From NCBI GenBank assembly GCA_947504205.1, contig CANNGL010000001.1, forward strand, positions 124,001-188,000: 64,000 nucleotides of DNA. The letters are read 5' to 3'. The stretch comes from an uncultured Litoreibacter sp. (lineage in GTDB: Bacteria > Pseudomonadota > Alphaproteobacteria > Rhodobacterales > Rhodobacteraceae). The position numbers and the translations under genes were made by a program. Numbering within the stretch: the first letter of the stretch is position 1; each line of letters starts with the position of its first letter. The notes under the pieces were generated by a model that saw only the letters and a list, made by a program, of their open reading frames with translations, had not been told where the DNA came from and did no database searches. Below are positions 52,275-62,106 of the stretch, piece by piece.

Positions 52275-53261
52275 CTAGGCCGTAAGCTTGTGCAGATTTG
52301 CGTCGTCCCAGATCAAACCGACCTGATCGCCTGGGTTAATAGGATTGTTGAAAAACTCTGCTTCGGGAATTGTGGCGCTGACCTCTTGGTCGCCTGCTAT
52401 CATGGCGGAAACCGCAACATGTGCGCCTTGGTATTCGACACCCAGAATGTTGCCTTGCAGGTTGCCGTTCCCGGGAAGTGCGATGCCCACCGCATCAGTA
52501 CGGATCGCAAAATGGCCGTCGGGCAGGGCTATCACATTGTGACCGCCTATAAATTGCGCGACGAAAGCGGTTTTTGGCGCATTGAAAACTTCGCGGGCTG
52601 TGCCGGCCTGCTCAATCACCGCGTTGTTCATGACAACGATTTCGTCGGCAAGGGCCAGAGCCTCATCCTGACCATGGGTCACATGAACAAAGCTGATCCC
52701 AAGCTCGCGTTGCAATTTTCGCAATTCCCCGCGCATACGGATACGTAGGAAAGGATCGAGTGCCGAAAGCGGTTCATCCAGAAGCAGCACCTGCGGCCGG
52801 GTGATCAAAGCGCGTGCCAAAGCGACACGTTGCTGCTGCCCGCCGGAGAGCTGGTCCGGCAAGCGGTCACTGAGCGGGCTCAGGTCTACCAGTTCCAACA
52901 TCTCACCAGCTTTTTTCAGGCGGCTCGGCTTGTCGTCGCCCCGCATTTTCAGGCTGAAAGCTACATTGTCAGCGACGCTCAGATGCGGGAAAAGGGCATA
53001 GTTCTGAAACATCATCGCCGTGCCCCGCTTGGCCGGAGGCAGATGCGAAATGTCGGAACCGCCAAGCAGAATAGATCCTTGCGAGACGATCTCGTGCCCT
53101 GCGATCATACGAAGTGTCGAAGACTTGCCGCATCCGGAAGGTCCGAGCAAACAGGCGTATCCGCCGGGCTGGAACTTGTGGCTGATCGCATCAACCGCAA
53201 CGGTAGCGCCATAGCGCTTTGTCACAGAGATCAATTCCAGTTCTTTATTCTGTACGTTCAT
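52275..53261 (-). CDS. ABC transporter ATP-binding protein (PotA type)
   Basis: A 328-residue nucleotide-binding subunit. Walker [10 protein letters not shown], signature L-S-G-G-Q-Q-Q-R, Walker [12 protein letters not shown] and H-loop V-T-H-G-Q; Gly replaces the usual Asp after the His. A C-terminal TOBE domain follows. The start is ATG 53261 after GGGGGA. First gene of the operon, divergent from the GntR gene. Confidence 0.92.
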   Translation of the reverse strand: MNVQNKELELISVTKRYGATVAVDAISHKFQPGGYACLLGPSGCGKSSTLRMIAGHEIVSQGSILLGGSDISHLPPAKRGTAMMFQNYALFPHLSVADNVAFSLKMRGDDKPSRLKKAGEMLELVDLSPLSDRLPDQLSGGQQQRVALARALITRPQVLLLDEPLSALDPFLRIRMRGELRKLQRELGISFVHVTHGQDEALALADEIVVMNNAVIEQAGTAREVFNAPKTAFVAQFIGGHNVIALPDGHFAIRTDAVGIALPGNGNLQGNILGVEYQGAHVAVSAMIAGDQEVSATIPEAEFFNNPINPGDQVGLIWDDANLHKLTA

Positions 53262-53402
53262 AAATCCCCCGGGCACGCTTAGGCAGTGAAGTCCTCCCGC
53301 AGCGCCTGTTGCAATTTTGATCCGTCAGAATTGCTAGGTCTTATGCGAGGCTGCTCAAAACTTTTGCTCTATGATCCGTCTGTGATTAAAATTGAACACA
53401 TA

Positions 53403-53414
53403 ATTGTATACAAT
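53403..53414. promoter_or_regulatory. GntR operator, perfect palindrome
   Basis: ATTGTATACAAT, a perfect 12-bp palindrome, lies between the divergent PotA-type and GntR genes, with a further TACAATTG half at 53431. TTGTATACAA-like sites are usual targets of FCD-type GntR regulators, so it probably controls both genes. Confidence 0.65.
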
Positions 53415-53492
53415 ACAAGTTTTGGTTGGGTACAATTGAATGCCTTGAGGCGCTCGCAAGGCTCTGCCATTTGGAGAGGACCAGGAGCATTT

Positions 53493-54191
53493 ATGACTCG
53501 CACCAAGCTTTCAGCCCCGTCCCAAGCCGCTACCAGCGATAGCATCGCGCAGGCGCTTTCATTGGCGATCCATGAGCATCGCATTTCGCCCGGTACAAAG
53601 TTGGTCGAGGATGAACTGGCCGAGATCTACGGTGTTTCTCGCACGGTCATCCGCGCCTCCCTGCACAGTCTGTCACATATCCAACTGGTTGAGATCAGGC
53701 GGAACAAGGGGGCGTCCGTGGCATCGCCCTCATTGGTTGAAGCGCATGAAGTGTTTGAAGCGCGAGAGTTGTTGGAGCCGCGCACAGCACACTGTGCCGC
53801 AGAGCGTACGACGTCGACCGACATCGCGAAGTTGGAACGTCATATCGACGACGAGCATGCCGCGCTCGAAGCCGCTGACCCGGGGCGGGCGCTCTACCTG
53901 TCCGGGTTGTTTCACAACGAAATTGCGCGCATCGCAGGACAGGCCACAATCGCAGGCTTTATAGAAACGCTTGTCGCGCGATCCTCTCTTATCATTGCGC
54001 TCTATTGGCGCCGAGAAAGTGCCTTGTGCGAAAAACATGCGCATCATGCTCTGGTGCAAGCGTTGGCCGACAAGAACGGTAAACTGGCGGAAGAACTGAT
54101 GCGCAGCCATCTCGTTGATCTTCACTCTGCGTTGGATTTGCGGGAACGGAATGGTCGGGCGTTGTCGCTGAAGGACGCATTATTACAATGA
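53493..54191 (+). CDS. GntR-family regulator, FCD type
   Basis: A 232-residue regulator. N-terminal winged HTH: I-S-P-G-T-K-L-V-E-D-E-L-A-E-I-Y-G-V-S-R-T-V-I-R, with the wing at R-R-N-K-G-A-S-V. The FCD domain follows (about 90-225), with H-N-E-I-A and L-V-Q-A-L ligand-region motifs. CAGGAGC precedes the ATG at 53493. It overlaps the GNAT gene by 4 nt. Likely represses the divergent importer and racemase operon until its substrate is bound. Confidence 0.9.
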   Translation: MTRTKLSAPSQAATSDSIAQALSLAIHEHRISPGTKLVEDELAEIYGVSRTVIRASLHSLSHIQLVEIRRNKGASVASPSLVEAHEVFEARELLEPRTAHCAAERTTSTDIAKLERHIDDEHAALEAADPGRALYLSGLFHNEIARIAGQATIAGFIETLVARSSLIIALYWRRESALCEKHAHHALVQALADKNGKLAEELMRSHLVDLHSALDLRERNGRALSLKDALLQ

Positions 54192-55018
54192 CGATACGTG
54201 CGATGGCTCTTGATGATCTGCAAACAGTGCTCGATTGGGCCGCAGATGAGGGGTGGAACCCAGGTTTGGATGACGCGGAAGCCTTCCTTGCGGCAGATCC
54301 CAGTGGGTTCCTTTTAAAGGAAATCGGCGGAAAGCCTGTCGCAGCTATTTCTGTGGTGAACCACGATCCCGATTTCGCATTTCTTGGTCTTTATTTGTGT
54401 AAGCCAAAGTATCGCGGCCAAGGTCATGGAATGGATATCTGGCGCGCTGGTATAGCCCACGCTGGGACGCGCTGTATTGGGCTGGACGGTGTGCCCGATC
54501 AACAGGCGAACTATGCCCGCTCGGGATTTGTCAAAAGCGGTAGCACCGTTCGTTATGAGGGCCGGATTGCAGCGCGACCTAACCACGACATCCGCGAGGC
54601 GACAGCGGCTGAACTACAAACTTTGGTCTGCCGCGATGTCAAAGCGACGGGCATTCATCGCGAGTCGTTTGCGACGGCATGGTTATCACAAACGCCAAAT
54701 CGGCGGACGACGGTGCTGGTCCGAGGCGACGAGATTGAAGGCTTCGCCACTTTTCGACGCTGCGACCTCGGAACCAAGGTTGGTCCGTTGCACGCATCTT
54801 CTGAAAACGATGCGCTTGCCTTGCTGTCCAGCAATCCGTTCGCAAGCTCGCATGATCCAGAATTTGTTGACGTCCAAAACCACGACGCGCCACTTGCAGT
54901 GTTACTTAAATCGCTTGGGTTTCAGTCCGTGTTTGAGACAGCCCGGATGTTTACGGGCCGTCCGCCAGCCCGTGAAGATTCGTTATTTCAAGCTATCGCG
55001 ACGATGGAGCTCGGCTGA
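54188..55018 (+). CDS. GNAT-family N-acetyltransferase, two-domain
   Basis: A 276-residue protein. The N-terminal GNAT domain has Y-L-C-K-P-K-Y-R-G-Q-G-H-G, the acetyl-CoA loop, and G-L-D-G-V-P-D-Q. A C-terminal GNAT-like lobe (about 140-270) resembles the YitH/HolE-type partner domain. Its ATG overlaps the GntR stop (ATGA), so it may be coupled with the regulator. Substrate unknown. Confidence 0.88.
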   Translation: MTIRAMALDDLQTVLDWAADEGWNPGLDDAEAFLAADPSGFLLKEIGGKPVAAISVVNHDPDFAFLGLYLCKPKYRGQGHGMDIWRAGIAHAGTRCIGLDGVPDQQANYARSGFVKSGSTVRYEGRIAARPNHDIREATAAELQTLVCRDVKATGIHRESFATAWLSQTPNRRTTVLVRGDEIEGFATFRRCDLGTKVGPLHASSENDALALLSSNPFASSHDPEFVDVQNHDAPLAVLLKSLGFQSVFETARMFTGRPPAREDSLFQAIATMELG

Positions 55019-55067
55019 GCGTCCGTTGGGCCGGAACACAATGCGGAAAAGCGTTTCAAGTGGACCA

Positions 55068-56609
55068 CTAGGTCACACCGCTATCAACGACCTGTTCCGG
55101 GTGCTGCGCCGCCCAGTCCAATAGGAACTCAGACACATCATCATCGCCAACTAACTCGATCGCGCGACGGGGCAGTACTACACCCTCGCTCAATGCCAAT
55201 TCCAGACAACCAATATAGTTACGCTGGTCTCTTTGAGGACAGTTCTCCAAGCCATGAAGAATAGTGGACAGCAACGTGCCACCATAGCTGTTCACATGGG
55301 TCAAGTCCGGTTTCAGCCCCAGCAAATAGGCCATGACATCAGGTAGGCCTTCCCAACCTGCAACCTGAACAGGCGTAAGTCCCTCGGCGTCCGGCTGATC
55401 ATGGTCTATGCCAACCGCGATGAGCCTTTCGATGTGCCCAAGCTTGCCCGGAATGTGTAAGATCATTCGGATGATGTTGCGATAGGCAGCGGGGATATCG
55501 CTGGGATCAAGACTGCTCGCACTCGGAATACCGTCTGCGACATTGGCCAAAGTGGTTTCGACATCGCTCAGGTCTAGGTTCGCACCATGTGTCTCAAGCA
55601 AGCGGGCCAAGTCTCTGTTTCCGAAGACGCGGGCGTAGGCATATGGTGTTGTTCCCTCAAATCGCCGGTTTGGATCTGCGCCATTCTCCAACAACAGTTT
55701 GATCATCTCGGGCTCGGCCATTCTGCGCGCGGCCTGATGAAGTGCGGGAATAACCCAAGGCGCTTCGCCACCCACATGCGTGCCGTCAAATTCGTCCACC
55801 TGCGCGCCGTGATCAATGAGCATTTGGACGGCCTCGGTGTCGTGAAAGTCCATGGCCCGAAGCATCGCGTTGGTGCCTTTTGGATCCGCACCGTGGGCAA
55901 GCAGCATTCGTAAGCCCTCTTGGTGACCGAGCTCTGTGGCGTGATAAAGGCTTTCACCATCATTCGGGTTCGCGCCGTTTTCGAGTAACCACTTACCCAG
56001 TCTCATGTTGTTTGCGTGGCCGATTGCAAAATACAGCGGCGACAGCTTGTGATCATCACCGTCATAAATCGGCGCGCCAAGATCGATGTCAGCGCCATCA
56101 TCGATCAACGCCTTCGCGATTTGAAGCATGTCCTCCGTCAGTTCAGGTGCGTGGTGTGCCCATTTCGACCGTGCCAGGATTGTGAGCGGTGGGGCAATGT
56201 CCCCGATGAGCTGTGTGGCAAGCTTGGGATCGTTGGCCAAAAGCTCGAACACGTCTGATTTCCGAATTAGACTGAGACACAATCCGAAATCGCCCTCCCA
56301 AAGCTTTGGGTTTTGGGCAAGCAATTGGTCGATGACATTGAACTGGCCCATATAGAGGGCGTATTTTAGTCTTTGGCGCTTGGTTGCCTTGTCCATCCCG
56401 AGCATATCCGCAGCAAGTTTGAGCGCGGGCCAGGACAGGAACCCGTTTTCCCGCGCGACGACGTGTAGGTAATCTGCGTGTTTTAGGGGGCTTCCATCTC
56501 GTCGAGGTGGGTAGTTTTGGATGCGCTGCAAGGCGTGGGGTTTTTCTGCCTGGTGCGCCTTGCGCAAAGCTTTGGCGTCACGGCGCAATTGATCTATGGA
56601 TTTTGTCAT
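55068..56609 (-). CDS. Ankyrin-repeat protein
   Basis: A 513-residue protein of ankyrin repeats. Repeats of about 33 residues are seen from about residue 170 onward, e.g. A-K-A-L-I-D-D-G-A-D-I-D, L-L-E-N-G-A-N-P-N, L-L-A-H-G-A-D-P-K, L-I-D-H-G-A-Q-V-D and L-L-E-N-G-A-D-P-N. The N-terminal 110 residues are a helical region without clear repeats. GAGGAC precedes the ATG at 56609. Protein-protein interaction is the likely role; partner unknown. Confidence 0.88.
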   Translation of the reverse strand: MTKSIDQLRRDAKALRKAHQAEKPHALQRIQNYPPRRDGSPLKHADYLHVVARENGFLSWPALKLAADMLGMDKATKRQRLKYALYMGQFNVIDQLLAQNPKLWEGDFGLCLSLIRKSDVFELLANDPKLATQLIGDIAPPLTILARSKWAHHAPELTEDMLQIAKALIDDGADIDLGAPIYDGDDHKLSPLYFAIGHANNMRLGKWLLENGANPNDGESLYHATELGHQEGLRMLLAHGADPKGTNAMLRAMDFHDTEAVQMLIDHGAQVDEFDGTHVGGEAPWVIPALHQAARRMAEPEMIKLLLENGADPNRRFEGTTPYAYARVFGNRDLARLLETHGANLDLSDVETTLANVADGIPSASSLDPSDIPAAYRNIIRMILHIPGKLGHIERLIAVGIDHDQPDAEGLTPVQVAGWEGLPDVMAYLLGLKPDLTHVNSYGGTLLSTILHGLENCPQRDQRNYIGCLELALSEGVVLPRRAIELVGDDDVSEFLLDWAAQHPEQVVDSGVT

Positions 56610-56856
56610 CGGTGTCCTCATTTCAGGCTCGATGGTCCGCTGTGATCGAGCATGAGACATACCGAAGAAAGGCTGTCGTGTTCATAGTTTGGGTTGCCGA
56701 TGACGGCTTTCCGCGGACCTGGACGCTAACCCAATAGCCCATTCATGCTAGGCGCACGTCTGAACTTAGGCAAGTTTGATCTTTGATCGCTCTTCTGCGG
56801 ACGAATGTGCACCAAGTCGATGCCGTGACGTTCTGTCTTAGCGGATCAACCTGCAA

Positions 56857-56886
56857 GGATGGGCCGCGGCTTGAGACGGCCCATCC
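56857..56886 (-). terminator. Stem-loop after the MATE gene
   Basis: A perfect 10-bp stem GGATGGGCCG/CGGCCCATCC (56857-56866 with 56877-56886), 9 nt past the MATE stop on the minus strand. No T tract. Confidence 0.7.
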
Positions 56887-56895
56887 GACAAGTCG

Positions 56896-58227
56896 CTAAC
56901 CCGTCTTGGTAAGCGTCCAGAAACGCCAGGGAAGCGCAATCGCAGCGACAACCAGCCCTAGTGTATACCCCAACCATATCCCGACAGCGCCAAGGTCAAC
57001 CGTGAACCCAAGTAGGAAGCTGGCGGGCAGGGCCAAAGGCCAATACGCAACAAGAGTGATAATCGTAGGCAGGTTCATGTCTGACATACCTCGTAATGCG
57101 CCGAGCGCAGTTCCCTGAATGCCATCGGCGACCTGCAAGAGAGCGACAACGATGAAGAGGGTCACCGCGAGATCTATGACGACAGGATCGCTCGACATCG
57201 TTTCCGCCATGCTCCGTCCTGCCAAAATGAACATGGCTGCGGCGAGGCTCTGCCAAAGAGTAACCATGATGAAGGAGGCTTTCAGGATAGGACGCAAGCG
57301 CGCGCTGCTGCCGCCCCCGACAGCCAAACCGACGCGGATTGATGCCGCTCCTGCCATTCCAAGCGGGATCATATACGCCAACCCCGCCAACGCGTTTACG
57401 ATCTGGTGAGCGGCCAAAGCTTCGGCCCCCAACCACCCCATCATCAGGCCAATCATCGCGTAAGCGCCGCCTTCGCCTGCATATCCCAAGCAAAGCGGTA
57501 AAGCGTCTTTGAATTGGCCCCAGACATCGCTCCAGGCTACGGTGACCCGTTGGCGAAATTTAGCCATTCCGGGGCTCTGCGTAAGAACGAGCCATGCGGC
57601 AAGGAGTGAGACGCATTGTGATAGAATGCTTGCAAGTCCTGCACCCAGAATTCCCAAGCCCATAATGTGGATGAAGGTGTAATTCGCAGGAACGTTAAAG
57701 AGCACGCCTAGATAGGATAGTCCGACGGCAGTCCAAGGCCGGTCCACCGCGTCGAACAGTGACTTCAATCCGAAGAACAGTGTGAAGGGTACGATCCAGA
57801 TCGCCATCGAGATCCAATATGGCAAGAGGATGTCGAGAACCTCAGATGGCTGCCCGAGTGGTCCCAGAAATGGATAGATCACCATCATCAGTAAAGCGCC
57901 ACCGCCGCCGCCGAGCAGGCAAAGAAGCAGACCAGAGCGCAGCGCGACCGCGACCCGCGCTGGATCATGGGCGCCCTCGGCCTGACTGATCTGTACTGAA
58001 ATCACTGTTATGACGCCCCAAAGCGCAGAGATCATGATGATCAGCACCGCCGTTGTCACGCCTGCGGCTGCCAAAGGTACTGTCCCAAGGGGAGAGATCA
58101 TTGCTGTGTCGACCACGCCGATCAGCAAGGCTGCAGCCAGCCCGACCATCAAAGGGACGGCCAATCGGATCAATGGCCAGAATTCAGCGCGCGTGGACGC
58201 TTGTGTCGTATGAGTTTGGTTTTTCAT
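56896..58227 (-). CDS. MATE-family efflux transporter
   Basis: A 443-residue membrane protein with 12 predicted helices in two bundles, the MATE fold. Segments typical of NorM-like proteins include P-L-M-V-G-L-A-A-A near residue 30, G-T-V-P-L-A-A-A-G, and G-M-A-G-A-A-S-I-R-V in the second half. It exports cationic compounds by Na+ or H+ antiport. Monocistronic, with a terminator-like hairpin just downstream. Confidence 0.9.
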   Translation of the reverse strand: MKNQTHTTQASTRAEFWPLIRLAVPLMVGLAAALLIGVVDTAMISPLGTVPLAAAGVTTAVLIIMISALWGVITVISVQISQAEGAHDPARVAVALRSGLLLCLLGGGGGALLMMVIYPFLGPLGQPSEVLDILLPYWISMAIWIVPFTLFFGLKSLFDAVDRPWTAVGLSYLGVLFNVPANYTFIHIMGLGILGAGLASILSQCVSLLAAWLVLTQSPGMAKFRQRVTVAWSDVWGQFKDALPLCLGYAGEGGAYAMIGLMMGWLGAEALAAHQIVNALAGLAYMIPLGMAGAASIRVGLAVGGGSSARLRPILKASFIMVTLWQSLAAAMFILAGRSMAETMSSDPVVIDLAVTLFIVVALLQVADGIQGTALGALRGMSDMNLPTIITLVAYWPLALPASFLLGFTVDLGAVGIWLGYTLGLVVAAIALPWRFWTLTKTG

Positions 58228-58430
58228 GGTATTCCCACCGGGTCTAAGGCCGGTATGTATGTCGCGTTTCCAAGCGTCTGCTCGGTGTTATTTACGGGCG
58301 CTCAGGCCTACGACGGGCTATCCATGATTTCGATCCTTCTAGGAGCGTTGTAAGTTCTCATCACTTAGTCGACTTGCATGCTGGCGTCCAGCCACCTTGA
58401 ACACGCTTTCAGGTTTTTGCTGATCAGGGA

Positions 58431-59726
58431 TTATCCAGCATAACCAAACAACCTCGGAAGCCACAGGACAAGGCCAGGCCAAAGAACCAATCCCAAGAGC
58501 GCCACGAGGAGCGCGATCAGGAAGGGCCAGATTTCTCTGATGATTTCGGACAAAGGAATGCGCGTTACAGCATTGAGGACAAACAGTAGTATGCCATAGG
58601 GCGGTGTGATTAGCCCGATCATGCAATTCACCACAGCGACCACGCCAAAATGAACGAGGTCTATTCCCAATTCGCGACAAGTGGGCAGAAAAAGCGGAAT
58701 GATCACCAGAATGATTGTCGTGGCATCCAACACGCATCCCAAAAGCAATAACAACAGATTTACGCTGAGCAGGAAGAGCACTGGATCTACGTCAAGCCCG
58801 ACCAGACGTTCGGCCAAGAGGCTGGGAATGTTCTCAGAGGCAACCACGTAGTTCAGGATCAGCGCTCCGCCGATCACCAATCCGACCGCCGCGGAAGATC
58901 GTGCGCTTTCAACAAGAATTCCGTAGAGCGAACGAAAACTGAGGGCGCGATAGAAGAATGCTGCAAGCATGAGGGCGTAGAAAGCCGCGACAGCTGCGGC
59001 CTCCGTTGGCGTCGTCACACCGCCATATATCCCGTAGAGCAGTATGGCAGGCATAAGGAGAGCGGGAAACGCATTCGCGGTACGTCTGGGGAGTTCAGAA
59101 AGGGGGACCGGTTCTTCAAGCGCGAACCCGCGGCGATGGGACAGAAAGGTATTCATCCCCATCAGAACTGCCCCCATCAACAGGCCCGGAACAATTCCGC
59201 CCAGAAAAAGGTAGCCAATCGATGTGTTGGATACCAAGGCATAAAGCACCATTGGGATGGAGGGCGGGATAATCGGGCCGATTGTGGCCGAAGCTGCGGT
59301 GATCGCTGCAGCGTAGCCGCGCGTGTAATGCCCGCTGTTGGTCATCATCTGAATGATGATTTTCCCAATGCCCGCAGCATCAGCAACAGCAGAGCCGGAC
59401 ATGCCGGAAAAGATCAGGGAGGCCACGACATTTACGTGACCGAGGCCTCCGCGAAACCGACCCACGAGTGCCACGCAAAAGTTCAGCAGGCGATCACTAA
59501 TCGTACCCGCATTCATGATGTTTGCCGCGACTATGAATAGAGGAACGGCCAGCAGAATGAAACTTTGATAGAGACCGTCCATCAGCACTTTGCCGGCAAT
59601 GCCGATCCCCTGACCGGCAGCAAAGAGATAAGCAATTGACGCGACCAAAATTGCGTAGGCAATGGGTGCGCCTATTCCCGCCAAAAAGAACAGGGTTCCA
59701 ATGCAGATCAGGAATTCGACGCTCAT
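58431..59726 (-). CDS. TRAP transporter large permease (DctM)
   Basis: A 431-residue membrane protein with about 12 helices. The TRAP-M signature P-L-F-I-V-A-A-N-I-M-N-A-G near residues 57-69, M-S-G-S-A-V-A-D and I-G-P-I-I-P-P-S-I-P-M-V-L-Y are visible. Start overlaps the DctQ stop (ATGA, 59723-59726). Moves the solute with a sodium gradient. Confidence 0.93.
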   Translation of the reverse strand: MSVEFLICIGTLFFLAGIGAPIAYAILVASIAYLFAAGQGIGIAGKVLMDGLYQSFILLAVPLFIVAANIMNAGTISDRLLNFCVALVGRFRGGLGHVNVVASLIFSGMSGSAVADAAGIGKIIIQMMTNSGHYTRGYAAAITAASATIGPIIPPSIPMVLYALVSNTSIGYLFLGGIVPGLLMGAVLMGMNTFLSHRRGFALEEPVPLSELPRRTANAFPALLMPAILLYGIYGGVTTPTEAAAVAAFYALMLAAFFYRALSFRSLYGILVESARSSAAVGLVIGGALILNYVVASENIPSLLAERLVGLDVDPVLFLLSVNLLLLLLGCVLDATTIILVIIPLFLPTCRELGIDLVHFGVVAVVNCMIGLITPPYGILLFVLNAVTRIPLSEIIREIWPFLIALLVALLGLVLWPGLVLWLPRLFGYAG

Positions 59727-60289
59727 TTGGTGGGGTCACCCGCATGGTCGTGATTCACATCGTCGACCCCATATCGGATCGCTCGGTAGGTAGCGAAGGC
59801 GTACCTTAAGGACACAGCCACCAGGAAGAAGACATAAATCGCGTAGATGTCGCGCATACGTATCCAGTCGCCGAACAAGTTGGACAGGGTCGCTGTCTTT
59901 TTAAGGCGTAAAATATGGAACTTTGACCATGTCGGTTCGACCGACAGTATAAGTGCTACGCAGATGGCAACACCCGCGATGATGACGAACCAGCGACGTG
60001 TTGCGGGCCGTACTGCATGGTACAAAATGTCGAAGGTCACGTGATCTCTGTCTCGTACTACGAATGCGTTTCCCCAGAACACAAGCCAGACCCAAAGAAG
60101 AAGGCAAAACTCGAGCGTCCAGCCATAGAGTGAGGGGTCAAGTATCGGAAACTGCTCCGGCACCCATTCCAGACGCGCCGAGTAGCGGATGACAATCTGC
60201 AGCACGAAGGTCAGGAACATCGCCGCCATCATCGCGGCCGCAACGGCCTGTGCGGCATGGCTTAAGGCTGCCGTTATCTTTCTAGTCAT
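59723..60289 (-). CDS. TRAP transporter small permease (DctQ)
   Basis: A 188-residue four-helix membrane protein of the DctQ family, with helices at about 10-32, 52-75, 92-115 and 132-155. A start at GTG 60304 is also open. It follows the DctP gene after an intercistronic hairpin and overlaps DctM. It partners the large subunit. Confidence 0.88.
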   Translation of the reverse strand: MTRKITAALSHAAQAVAAAMMAAMFLTFVLQIVIRYSARLEWVPEQFPILDPSLYGWTLEFCLLLWVWLVFWGNAFVVRDRDHVTFDILYHAVRPATRRWFVIIAGVAICVALILSVEPTWSKFHILRLKKTATLSNLFGDWIRMRDIYAIYVFFLVAVSLRYAFATYRAIRYGVDDVNHDHAGDPTK

Positions 60290-60331
60290 TGGGCTGTCCC
60301 GCACTCAGACACGCTGATGAGTTTTCGTCAG

Positions 60332-60357
60332 GTGAGGGCGGCGCGAGCCGCCCTCAC
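60332..60357 (-). terminator. Intercistronic stem-loop after the DctP gene
   Basis: A perfect 11-bp stem GTGAGGGCGGC/GCCGCCCTCAC (60332-60342 with 60347-60357) and a GCGA tetraloop between DctP and DctQ. No T tract. Confidence 0.8.
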
Positions 60358-60377
60358 ACTTATCAGAGGTTTCGCGT

Positions 60378-61373
60378 TCACTCTCCCAAAGCGTTGATCT
60401 TGTCGAGCAGTCCTTCGGGCCAGCTCGCAGCAAGCTCTGAATCTGCGTACTGGGCTTGGACGTGATCGCGGAAGGCTTTCAGATCGGGTTCATATACCTC
60501 CAGACCATTCTCCGTCAGAAACGAAACCAGATTGGCCTCTTTTTCCAACTGCTTTTGACGTCCGCTTTCCGCGGCGGCCTCAGCAGCAGCTTGCACAGTG
60601 GCCTGCTGATCAGCGGTCAAACCATCCCAAACGGCCTTGGAGAAGGCCACATAGTTCAGATCAACCAGATGGGAGGTCAGGGCAATCTGGTTGGTCACTT
60701 CGTAGAACTTGGCGTCCACGACGGTTGGAAGCGGGTTGTCCTGTCCGTCAACGGAGCCTGTCTGAAGTGCGGTGTAAACTTCCGTGAAGGCCATCGGTGT
60801 CGGGTTCGCGCCGAGGGCTTTCCCCAGGAACTGCCAAGCATCGGTGCCTGGCATCCGCAGGTTAACGCCTGCCAGATCGGCGGGTGTCATAACGGTCAGC
60901 TCGTCTTTTGTCTGACGCAGATTCACGTGCCGTTGTCCGAGATACATAACGGCCAATAGCTTCACGCCAAGCTCGTCCTCGACCTTTTGCTTGAAGGGAT
61001 CCATCAGCGGATCATTGAACACCGCAACCTGATGGGCCGCGTTCTGATGAACATATCCGGTTGCAAAGATGGTGAACTCTGGGAAGAACTGACCAAGTTC
61101 CTGCGCCGACGTAATCGACATCTCCAAATCACCTGAGGCGATGGTTTCCAACTCGGATCCCTGCGCAATCAGTGAGCCGTTGTAATGTGGTTCATAGGTC
61201 GCAAACTCAGCAACCGCAGGTGCGAAGACTTCGGCAAGGGCAATCGAGCGCTGATCTGTTTCTGAGGCGGGTGTTGACATGCGCAGTGTGACCTTGTCGG
61301 CGGCAACGGCAGGCAGGGCCAATGCTGCAGCGGTCAGCACCATCAACGTGCGACGTGATAATTTGTTAATCAT
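60378..61373 (-). CDS. TRAP transporter solute-binding protein (DctP)
   Basis: A 331-residue periplasmic protein. A signal peptide ends near L-P-A-V-A-A. TRAP-specific segments are G-V-N-L-R-M-P-G-T-D-A-W near residue 170 and G-S-V-D-G-Q-D-N-P-L; the Arg in N-L-R-M-P normally binds the carboxylate of the ligand. The substrate is probably an organic acid. GGAGG lies upstream of the ATG. Confidence 0.92.
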   Translation of the reverse strand: MINKLSRRTLMVLTAAALALPAVAADKVTLRMSTPASETDQRSIALAEVFAPAVAEFATYEPHYNGSLIAQGSELETIASGDLEMSITSAQELGQFFPEFTIFATGYVHQNAAHQVAVFNDPLMDPFKQKVEDELGVKLLAVMYLGQRHVNLRQTKDELTVMTPADLAGVNLRMPGTDAWQFLGKALGANPTPMAFTEVYTALQTGSVDGQDNPLPTVVDAKFYEVTNQIALTSHLVDLNYVAFSKAVWDGLTADQQATVQAAAEAAAESGRQKQLEKEANLVSFLTENGLEVYEPDLKAFRDHVQAQYADSELAASWPEGLLDKINALGE

Positions 61374-61449
61374 AAGAATTCCTCCGAGTTTAGTCAGCGG
61401 GGTTTGTCCGCCATTTAATTCGCTGGAGCATTGCCCACCGAAATTTCGT

Positions 61450-62106
61450 CTACAAGCCTAGCGCGCGCCTTTTCGCGCTCCTGATATGTGCATGAATGGC
61501 CTCAACAGCGCGGGCCTCGTCGCGTGTTTTCAAGGCGGCAAGAATGCTGAGATGCTCGTCGAGCACCGGCACCACCAATTCGGGCAACATCCGAGTGTCT
61601 GAGTTGCGAATAAGGCGGATCTTGATCGCATTCACGCGATGAATGTCCGAGATCAACGCATTGCCCATCTTGTCGATAATCAAGTCATGAAAGGCCCAAT
61701 CGATCTGCTGCGCGGTCTGCAGGATATCTGGAGAGACCGAGGCGATTGCCTTCTCGCGCGTTTGCTTGTGTTCTGTCTCGAGACGCTCGATTTCTTCAGT
61801 CGTGGCAGTTTTGCAGAATTCTGTAATCGCCTCGCCTTCGATGATGGCACGGAGCTGGAAGGCATTTCGAACCAGCTCAACGTCAATCGACAGAACCTGC
61901 AATCCACGTTTCGGAACGGTCTTGATCAACCCGTCCGCTTCCAGACGCGGTATCATCTCGCGGATGGCGCCAAGCGGCATACCGGTCAGCTCGACAAGTT
62001 CTCTTTGCGACACGATCTGGCCGGGCTGAATGTCGCGTGCCAGCAGTTTTTCGGTGAAATTCGAATAGGCATGGTCGCGAAGGCGCAATGTTGTCAATTC
62101 GGTCAT
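61450..62106 (-). CDS. GntR-family regulator, FCD type
   Basis: A 218-residue regulator with an N-terminal winged HTH (I-V-S-Q-R-E-L-V-E-L-T-G-M-P-L-G-A-I-R-E, wing K-R-G-L-Q-V) and an FCD ligand domain with F-H-D-L-I-I and D-E-H-L-S-I-L-A-A-L. Its ATG overlaps the DapA-family stop (ATGA). Likely represses the whole TRAP operon and the divergent PhyH gene. Confidence 0.9.
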   Translation of the reverse strand: MTELTTLRLRDHAYSNFTEKLLARDIQPGQIVSQRELVELTGMPLGAIREMIPRLEADGLIKTVPKRGLQVLSIDVELVRNAFQLRAIIEGEAITEFCKTATTEEIERLETEHKQTREKAIASVSPDILQTAQQIDWAFHDLIIDKMGNALISDIHRVNAIKIRLIRNSDTRMLPELVVPVLDEHLSILAALKTRDEARAVEAIHAHIRSAKRRALGL

